Part shown: piece after piece, positions 58,623 through 64,000 of the stretch | Layout of the letters: the number at the start of each line of letters is the position of its first letter | Numbering within the stretch: the first letter of the stretch is position 1 | Assembly (NCBI GenBank): GCA_947365805.1 | Contig: CANAZY010000002.1 | Span: forward strand, 1-64,000 | DNA: 64,000 nt | Direction of reading: 5' to 3' | DNA from: an uncultured Clostridium sp. | GTDB lineage: Bacteria > Bacillota > Clostridia > TANB77 > CAG-508 | Position numbers and translations under genes: made by a program | The notes under the pieces: generated by a model | What the model was told of the DNA's origin: nothing | What the model saw: the letters and a program-made list of their open reading frames with translations, nothing else | Databases searched by the model: none

Positions 58623-59156
58623 ATGGAATTAAAAGGATCTAAAACAGAAGCAAATTTAAAAGCTGCTTTTTCTGGTGAATCAGAAGCCAGAAATAAATAC
58701 ACTTATTTTGCAAGTGTAGCAAAGAAGGAAGGATATGAACAAATTGCCGCTCTTTTCTTAGAAACAGCTGAAAATGAAAAAGAACATGCAAAAATTCATT
58801 TTAAATATTTAAATGGAATTGGTGATACAATGGCAAACCTTGCAGATGCTGCTGCTGGTGAAAATTATGAATGGACCGATATGTATGCCCGTTTTGCTGA
58901 AGAAGCAGAAGAAGAAGGTTTTAAAGAAATTGCAAATCGTTTCCGTCAAATTGGTGAAGTTGAAAAACACCATGAAGAAAGATATCGTAAATTATTAGAA
59001 AATGTACAAGATGGTACTGTCTTTAAAAAAGGAAGTATTGTCATTTGGAAATGCCGTAACTGCGGACATATTCATGTTGGATTAGAAGCCCCAGAAGTTT
59101 GTCCTGTATGTGCACATCCAAAATCATTCTTTGAAATTCAAGCAGAAAATTATTAA
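58623..59156 (+). CDS. rbr: Rubrerythrin
   Basis: 178 residues from ATG 58623 ([20 protein letters not shown]); AGGAGG is 7 nt upstream. Ferritin-like diiron domain with [15 protein letters not shown] and [10 protein letters not shown], then a C-terminal rubredoxin-like [19 protein letters not shown]. Peroxide detoxification in anaerobes. Confidence 0.96.
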   Translation: MELKGSKTEANLKAAFSGESEARNKYTYFASVAKKEGYEQIAALFLETAENEKEHAKIHFKYLNGIGDTMANLADAAAGENYEWTDMYARFAEEAEEEGFKEIANRFRQIGEVEKHHEERYRKLLENVQDGTVFKKGSIVIWKCRNCGHIHVGLEAPEVCPVCAHPKSFFEIQAENY

Positions 59157-59161
59157 TATAA

Positions 59162-59190
59162 GGGTCGACATCTTCGTCGACCCATTTTTA
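59162..59190. repeat. Intergenic palindrome GGGTCGAC-ATCTTC-GTCGACCC
   Basis: 8-bp perfect stem followed by ATTTTTATT, serving as terminator for rbr and placed next to the rimO stop. Confidence 0.75.
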
Positions 59191-59194
59191 TTCT

Positions 59195-60502
59195 TTATAC
59201 AATTTCTCCCATTAAATCATAATCTTGTACATCTGTTATTTTGCAAAAAACAAATTCTCCTATTTTCTCTTTTGTCTTATCACTATTTTTTATAAACACA
59301 ACCCCATCCATATCTGGTACATCCATGTAACTTCTTCCAATATAATAATTTCCATCAAAAGAAACAGCCTCTATTAATACAGGATACGTATTTCCTATCT
59401 TTTCTTGTAAATTATTTTTAGAAATTTCTTGTTGTAATTTCATAATCTTATTGTATCTACTCTTTTTGGTTTGTGGATGTAATTGTTCTTTTAAACGATA
59501 CGCTGGCGTTCCTTCTTCTTTTGAATAAGCAAACGCCCCTAACTTGTCAAAGTTTACTTCTTTTATAAAATCATATAGTTCTTGGAAATCCTCTTTCGTT
59601 TCTCCTGGAAATCCTACCATAACCGTACTTCTAATAATAACGTCTGGAATTTCGTTTCGAATTTTGGCAATTACATTTCGAATACTTTGTCCATCACTAT
59701 GCCTGTTCATTCTTTTTAAAACTGGATTTGCAATATGTTGAATTGGAATATCAAAATAATGGCAAACTTTATTGCTATTTTTTACTACTTCAATTAATTC
59801 ATCTGTAATCGTTTCTGGATAAGAATATAAAAAACGAATCCATTTAATGTTTTCAATACTTTCTAATTCTTTTAATAAGCTTGCAAGTCTTGGTTTTCCA
59901 TATAAATCGATTCCATATTTTGTCGTATCTTGTGCAATCACAATTAGTTCTTGGAATCCTTTATCTGCTAATTCTTTTGCTTCTTTTATAATATCTTCTT
60001 GCTTTCTACTAATAAATGGTCCTCGAATCATAGGAATCGCACAATACGTACAATGGTTACTACAGCCCTCTGCAATTTTTAAATAAGCTGTTTTATCTCC
60101 TGTTGTAATCCTACGATTGCAGTAATCTAAATTATCTTCTTTTTCTTCTATTTGTGGTAATGCTTTTGCAACTTCCTGCCAAAACTCGTCATAATCATTA
60201 CAGCCAATCCATAAATCTACTTCTGGAATTGCTTTTTCTAATTCCTCTTTATATCGTTTTACTAAACATCCTGTTGCAATCACATATTTACATTTTTTCT
60301 TTTTATATTCACACATTTCTAAAATCGTATTAATTGCCTCTTCTTTGGCACTTTCAATAAAACCACAAGTATTAATTAAAATGATATCTGCTACTTTGGG
60401 ATTATTAACTGTTTCAAAACCATGTTTCTCAAATAAGCCTATCATCATTTCTGTATCCACTAAATTTTTGCTACACCCAAGTGATATGTATCCTATTTTC
60501 AT
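59195..60502 (-). CDS. rimO: Ribosomal protein S12 methylthiotransferase RimO
   Basis: 435 residues. N-terminal UPF0004 domain (GYISLGCSKNLVDTEMMIGL) with its Cys ligands, radical-SAM motif GCSNHCTYCAIP, and a C-terminal TRAM domain (ENIG.TYPVLIEAVSFDGNY). Full length and intact. Confidence 0.95.
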   Translation of the reverse strand: MKIGYISLGCSKNLVDTEMMIGLFEKHGFETVNNPKVADIILINTCGFIESAKEEAINTILEMCEYKKKKCKYVIATGCLVKRYKEELEKAIPEVDLWIGCNDYDEFWQEVAKALPQIEEKEDNLDYCNRRITTGDKTAYLKIAEGCSNHCTYCAIPMIRGPFISRKQEDIIKEAKELADKGFQELIVIAQDTTKYGIDLYGKPRLASLLKELESIENIKWIRFLYSYPETITDELIEVVKNSNKVCHYFDIPIQHIANPVLKRMNRHSDGQSIRNVIAKIRNEIPDVIIRSTVMVGFPGETKEDFQELYDFIKEVNFDKLGAFAYSKEEGTPAYRLKEQLHPQTKKSRYNKIMKLQQEISKNNLQEKIGNTYPVLIEAVSFDGNYYIGRSYMDVPDMDGVVFIKNSDKTKEKIGEFVFCKITDVQDYDLMGEIV

Positions 60503-60590
60503 ATATTTCCTCTTTCTTTTTAAAATTGTTTCTATTTTATCACATTTTTCCCTCTTTTTCTAGACTATTTTATAATATTTAGTATATAAT

Positions 60591-60618
60591 ATGTAGGGGT
60601 CGATGCCCTCATCGACCC
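60591..60618. repeat. Intergenic palindrome ATGTAGGGGTCGATG...CATCGACCC
   Basis: Ninth-base-perfect stem upstream of deoD, same family as 50169 and 56247. Confidence 0.75.
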
Positions 60619-60642
60619 GTTAAAATGAATTAGGAGGTAATT

Positions 60643-61363
60643 ATGACACCACATATTGAAGCAAAAAAAGGAGAAATTGCAAAAACGGTTTTAATGCCAG
60701 GAGACCCTCTTCGTGCAAAACTGATTGCAGAAACTTATTTAGAAAATGTAAAATTAGTAAGTTCTGTTCGTAATATTTATGCTTATACTGGAACCTATAA
60801 AGGAAAAGAATTAACTGTTATGGCATCACGGTATGGGAATTCCGAGTATGGGAATTTATTCCTATGAATTATTTAAATTCTATGATGTCCAAAACATTAT
60901 AAGGCTTGGCTCTTGTGGAGGCTACACTAGCGACCTAAAAATGTTTGATTTAGTTTTAGTAAATAACACTTATACGGAAAGTAACTATGCTCTTAGCCTA
61001 AATAATGAGAATTGTCATTATATTTCTTCTAGTGATATGTTAAATTCAAAAATTGAACAAGCTTCAAACACGCTATCCATTCCTATTGTAAAAGCAAATA
61101 CACTATGTGGAGAAGTATTTGACCGATATATGACCAATATGAATGAAATGCTAAGTAGAGTTCCTAAGGAGTATCACATTACAGGAGCTGAAATGGAGGC
61201 TTTCGCACTATTTTATAATGCCAAATTATTAAATAGACATGCAAGTTGCTTACTTACCGTTGTGGATTCTTATTACTATAACGAAAAAGCATCCGCTGAG
61301 CAAAGACAAAACTCTCTAAATCAAATGATACGTTTAGGACTTGAAAGTGCCATTTTAATTTAG
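60643..61363 (+). CDS. deoD: Purine nucleoside phosphorylase DeoD, joined by a +1 shift at CGG
   Basis: N-terminal fragment [26 protein letters not shown] ... ELTVMAS runs into CGG at 60829-60831. Skipping C gives [20 protein letters not shown], the conserved phosphate/substrate-binding region, and continues to the C-terminus with [20 protein letters not shown]. The joined length, about 239 residues, is standard for hexameric PNP. Ribosome binding site TTAGGAGG. Confidence 0.93.
60829..60831 (+). other. CGG +1 shift site 12 (deoD)
   Basis: TCA CGG TAT. Skipping C gives TCA GGT ATG, Ser-Gly-Met, of the GMGIPS motif. Confidence 0.92.
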
Positions 61364-61368
61364 CCATT

Positions 61369-61407
61369 AAAAAATGATAAAAACCTTGATTTTTTATCAT
61401 TTTTTTT
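61369..61407 (+). terminator. Terminator after deoD
   Basis: AAAAAATGATAAAAA, loop, TTTTTTATCATTTTTTTT. Confidence 0.7.
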
Positions 61408-61446
61408 GTATGATATAAGTTAGATTTTAAAAAAGGAGAATGAATT

Positions 61447-62370
61447 ATGGAAGAAATGACACTTATTTTTGGACATAAGAACCCAGATACAGATTCGATT
61501 TGTTCAAGTTTAGTACACGAAATTTTAGATAAAAAAAATGGATGGAAAAATACAAAAGCAGTTAGATTAGGAAATGTAAATAAAGAAACACAATTCGTTT
61601 TAGATTATTTAGGAATTGAAGCTCCTGAATTAATAGAAGATGTAAAAGAAGGACAAACTGTATTACTAGTTGACCACAATGAATTTGCTCAAAGTGCAAA
61701 TGGAATTGAAAAAGCTAAAATATTAGGAGTTACTGATCATCATAGAATCGCAAATTTTGAAACATCAGAGCCTTTATATTATACCGCAAAACCATATGGT
61801 TGTACTGCAACAATATTATTTGAAGATTTTAAAAGACTTGGTCATGAAATTGAAAGAAAAGAAGCTGTATTAATGCTTTCTGCTATCATATCAGATACGT
61901 TACTATTTAAATCACCAACTTGTACAAAATATGATATAGCAGCATGTGAAGAATTAGCTAAAATCGCAAACATCGATATTAATACTTATGGATTAGATAT
62001 GTTAAAAGCAGGAACAGACTTAAGTGATTTTACGCCAGAAGAATTAATTAATATTGATTCAAAAGAATTTGCAAATGGAGATTACAAATTTCAAGTAGCA
62101 CAAGTAAATACTGCTTGTATCGAAGATGTATTACAAAATAAAGAAGCAATTGAAACTGCTATGAACAATTTTATGAAAGAAAATGGTTCTAATATGTTTG
62201 TTCTTCTAATCACAGATATTCTAAATAGTAACTCACAAGCAATTGTATTAGGAGATACTTTAACTTTTGAAAAAGCATTTTCAAAAACAGTAGAGAACAA
62301 TATGGCATTTTTAGAAGGAGTCGTTTCTAGAAAGAAACAAGTAGCACCAATTATTTTAAATGTATTATAA
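61447..62370 (+). CDS. ppaC: Manganese-dependent inorganic pyrophosphatase
   Basis: 307 residues, DHH family class C pyrophosphatase. FGHKNPDTDSI, LVDHNEFAQ, VTDHHRIANFET (DHH) and the DHHA2-type C-terminal domain. Ribosome binding site AAAGGAG. Confidence 0.96.
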   Translation: MEEMTLIFGHKNPDTDSICSSLVHEILDKKNGWKNTKAVRLGNVNKETQFVLDYLGIEAPELIEDVKEGQTVLLVDHNEFAQSANGIEKAKILGVTDHHRIANFETSEPLYYTAKPYGCTATILFEDFKRLGHEIERKEAVLMLSAIISDTLLFKSPTCTKYDIAACEELAKIANIDINTYGLDMLKAGTDLSDFTPEELINIDSKEFANGDYKFQVAQVNTACIEDVLQNKEAIETAMNNFMKENGSNMFVLLITDILNSNSQAIVLGDTLTFEKAFSKTVENNMAFLEGVVSRKKQVAPIILNVL

Positions 62371-62380
62371 AAATAAAATT

Positions 62381-62411
62381 AAAAGCCTAGTATAAAACAT
62401 ACTAGGCTTTT
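62381..62411. terminator. Bidirectional terminator between ppaC and hslO
   Basis: AAAAGCCTAGTAT, loop AAAAC, ATACTAGGCTTTT. Confidence 0.92.
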
Positions 62412-62418
62412 AATTGTT

Positions 62419-63303
62419 CTATTTCATATCTTCTAATATTTTTTCTAATTCTTCCTTATGGAACGTATATTTCTTATTACAAAAATGACATACCGTTTCA
62501 ATGTTTACTTGTGTATGAATGATATCTTCTAATTCTTCTTTTCCTAAAGAAATTAATCCCCTTTCAATTTTTTCTTTACTGCAATCACATTCATAAAGTG
62601 GCATAATGCTTTCTTCAATAATTTGAACATTTTCATCTCCTGTTAAGTCTTTTGCAATGTCTAATAAACTCATATTTTCATCTAACATTTGGCTTAGTGG
62701 TTTTGCTTCTCGAATTCTATTTTCTAATATAAACAAATCATCTTCCGTCGCATCTGGCATTGGAGTTACGATGTATCCTCCACTTTTTCTTACACCATTT
62801 GTATCTACTAGTACTCCTAGATTAACAGCCGTGTTCGTTTGTTCTGAATTTGCAAAATAGGATGCAAAATCTTCTGCAATTTCCCCAGAAACAAGTGGTA
62901 CCATTCCAATATAAGGGTCTTTTAATCCAATATCTTTTACAATATTTAAATACCCTTCTTGTCCAACAGCTCCTCCAACGTCTAGTTTCCCATTTTTTAA
63001 TGGTAAATCAACTACTGGATTTTGTACATATCCTTTTAATTTAGGGAAATAATCTGAAACAACCACCATTCCACCAATTGGTCCATTTCCTTTTATTTGA
63101 ACAGTTAATTTATCCTTTTCATTTTTCATATTAACAGCCATTAAAGCTGTAGCGGTTAATGCTCTTCCAAATGCTGCTGTTGCTACTGGACTTAAATCAT
63201 GTATATTTCTTGCTTTTTCTACTAAAGAAGTGGTATTGGCACACACAATACTTACCCTTCCATCATATGCTAACATTTTTATCATTCTATCGTTATTTTC
63301 CAT
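62419..63303 (-). CDS. hslO: Redox-regulated chaperone Hsp33
   Basis: 294 residues. The C-terminal zinc switch has CDC and CHFC spaced about 30 residues apart. N-terminal substrate-binding domain (RALTATALMAVNMKNEKDKL). Activated by oxidation and unfolding. Confidence 0.95.
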   Translation of the reverse strand: MENNDRMIKMLAYDGRVSIVCANTTSLVEKARNIHDLSPVATAAFGRALTATALMAVNMKNEKDKLTVQIKGNGPIGGMVVVSDYFPKLKGYVQNPVVDLPLKNGKLDVGGAVGQEGYLNIVKDIGLKDPYIGMVPLVSGEIAEDFASYFANSEQTNTAVNLGVLVDTNGVRKSGGYIVTPMPDATEDDLFILENRIREAKPLSQMLDENMSLLDIAKDLTGDENVQIIEESIMPLYECDCSKEKIERGLISLGKEELEDIIHTQVNIETVCHFCNKKYTFHKEELEKILEDMK

Positions 63304-63358
63304 TTTCCTCTTCCTCTCTTTTAACAGATGAATTATATCATATATTTGAGCAAAAAGA

Positions 63359-63386
63359 AAGATTGGAAATCACATTTTCCAATCTT
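63359..63386 (-). terminator. Terminator after the transferase-rubredoxin gene
   Basis: AAGATTGGAAA/TTTTCCAATCTT stem, T-rich on the minus strand. Confidence 0.8.
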
Positions 63387-63395
63387 ATCTTATTT

Positions 63396-64000
63396 TTATT
63401 CTTCTTCGAACATATCTTTTCCTACTCCACATAATGGGCATACCCAAGTATCTGGTAAATCTTCGAATGCTGTTCCTGGTGCAATTCCATTATCTGGATC
63501 TCCTATTTCTGGATTATATTCATATCCACAAGCAAGACATTTGTACATTTCTTTCCCCCCTCTTAATTTAAATATATTTTTATAGCCAAGTGCGACTACT
63601 GCTACTACAATTAGCGCAAAAGATAATGCTTTCCATATTCCACTTTCTAATAGTACAATAGCAAACATCCCTAGTGTTGCACTAATTCCATATAAAATTA
63701 AAACTGCTTCCTTTTGAGTAAATCCATTTTTAAGCATTTTATGATGTAAGTGTCCTTTATCTGGCATAACAACTGCTTTTAATGATTTTCCTTTAATTAA
63801 TCTTCTAATAATAGTAAACAGTGTATCAAATACAGGAAGTGCAAGTACAATTAATGGTGCTACAATTACAATTAATGTATAGGTTTTTGCTACCCCCAAT
63901 ATAGATATAACAGCTAATGAAAATCCTAAAAAGTTAGAACCTGTATCTCCAATAAAAGTTTTTGCAGGATTAAAATTAAATGGTAAAAATCCTGTTAACG
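63396..64000 (-). CDS. TagO/WecA-like glycosyl-phosphate transferase fused in frame to rubredoxin (N-terminus beyond window)
   Basis: The membrane part shows the TagO/MraY-family segment [19 protein letters not shown] (Asp cluster), the [11 protein letters not shown] His motif and hydrophobic helices ending [10 protein letters not shown]. Without a stop codon the frame runs into [20 protein letters not shown] ... [15 protein letters not shown], a complete rubredoxin with two CxxC pairs. GGGGGG lies 5 nt before the ATG of MYKCL, so free rubredoxin may also be made by internal initiation. Cut by the window edge. Confidence 0.85.
   Translation of the reverse strand, partial: LTGFLPFNFNPAKTFIGDTGSNFLGFSLAVISILGVAKTYTLIVIVAPLIVLALPVFDTLFTIIRRLIKGKSLKAVVMPDKGHLHHKMLKNGFTQKEAVLILYGISATLGMFAIVLLESGIWKALSFALIVVAVVALGYKNIFKLRGGKEMYKCLACGYEYNPEIGDPDNGIAPGTAFEDLPDTWVCPLCGVGKDMFEEE

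Overview
The window is strongly AT-rich, low-GC Firmicutes DNA from an endospore-forming Clostridia-type bacterium. The evidence is the S10/spc/alpha ribosomal protein superoperon in Firmicutes order, spoIVB, spoVG, yqfC/yqfD, an alpha/beta-type small acid-soluble spore protein, zinc-type S14, and a SAM-I riboswitch on metK. No rRNA, tRNA, CRISPR array or complete insertion sequence was recognised.

Main observation: nine genes that look broken by single-base insertions are all interrupted in the same way. Twelve sites (two each in a TSUP permease, yqfD and a C39-like peptidase; one each in rarA, a prepilin-like gene, spoIVB, a Cof-type HAD hydrolase, recO and deoD) have an in-frame CGG codon where the reading frame must move +1. 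At every site, skipping the C of CGG makes the following GGN a glycine codon and restores the family-typical protein. Examples are the Walker A glycine of RarA, the glycine of the HAD SGR motif, the DeoD GMGIPS motif, and a C-terminal tail shared by two neighbouring paralogues. By eye I found no in-frame CGG in any ribosomal protein gene, rpoA, secY, metK, murC or other long intact gene. CGG occurs in phase elsewhere only in three mini-genes of atypical codon use. This points to genome-wide +1 frameshifting (or quadruplet decoding) at an unassigned or starved CGG codon, with tRNA-Gly reading GGN. It is not a set of pseudogenes, and not a simple codon reassignment, because reassignment cannot change the frame.

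Layout. 1-5.2 kb: nuclease/transposase remnant, cdaA, small membrane genes, a Cys-rich probable spore protein, two half-size TSUP permeases, an XRE regulator, rarA and a candidate small RNA. 5.2-10.1 kb: DUF3800, ruvA, two prepilin-like surface proteins, a J-domain membrane protein and an XRE regulator. 10.2-29.1 kb: metK with a SAM-I riboswitch, then on the minus strand the alpha, spc and S10 clusters, reading from a consensus promoter and attenuator-like leader before rpsJ. This superoperon lacks rpmD between rpsE and rplO, is interrupted between secY and adk by a DUF1064 gene and a mini-gene, and carries unusual structured repeats between genes. 29.2-34.2 kb: mini-gene, pepV-like dipeptidase, spoVG, murC, spoIVB. 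34.3-45.9 kb: a Tad/Flp-like pilus cluster (CpaB, two degenerate TadZ-like proteins, TadA/CpaF, a TadB-TadC-like fusion, and a set of pilin-like proteins of which four start with MENA). 46-55.3 kb: HAD hydrolase, SASP, hpf, then recO-yqzL-era-DUF3048-dgkA/PAP2-ybeY-unknown-yqfD-yqfC, a classic Firmicutes neighbourhood in which an unknown helical protein sits where phoH is usual. 55.5-64 kb: C39-like peptidase, MATE transporter fused to a cytidylate-kinase-like domain, rubrerythrin, rimO, deoD, ppaC, hslO and a TagO/WecA-like transferase fused in frame to rubredoxin.

Regulatory and repeat layer: many bidirectional hairpin terminators lie between convergent genes. A family of intergenic palindromes (GGGTCGA..TCGACCC, often flanked by TGTAGG/CCTACA) recurs six times. 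Four copies of CAAAATTC-GAA-GAATTTTG sit just upstream of ribosome binding sites.
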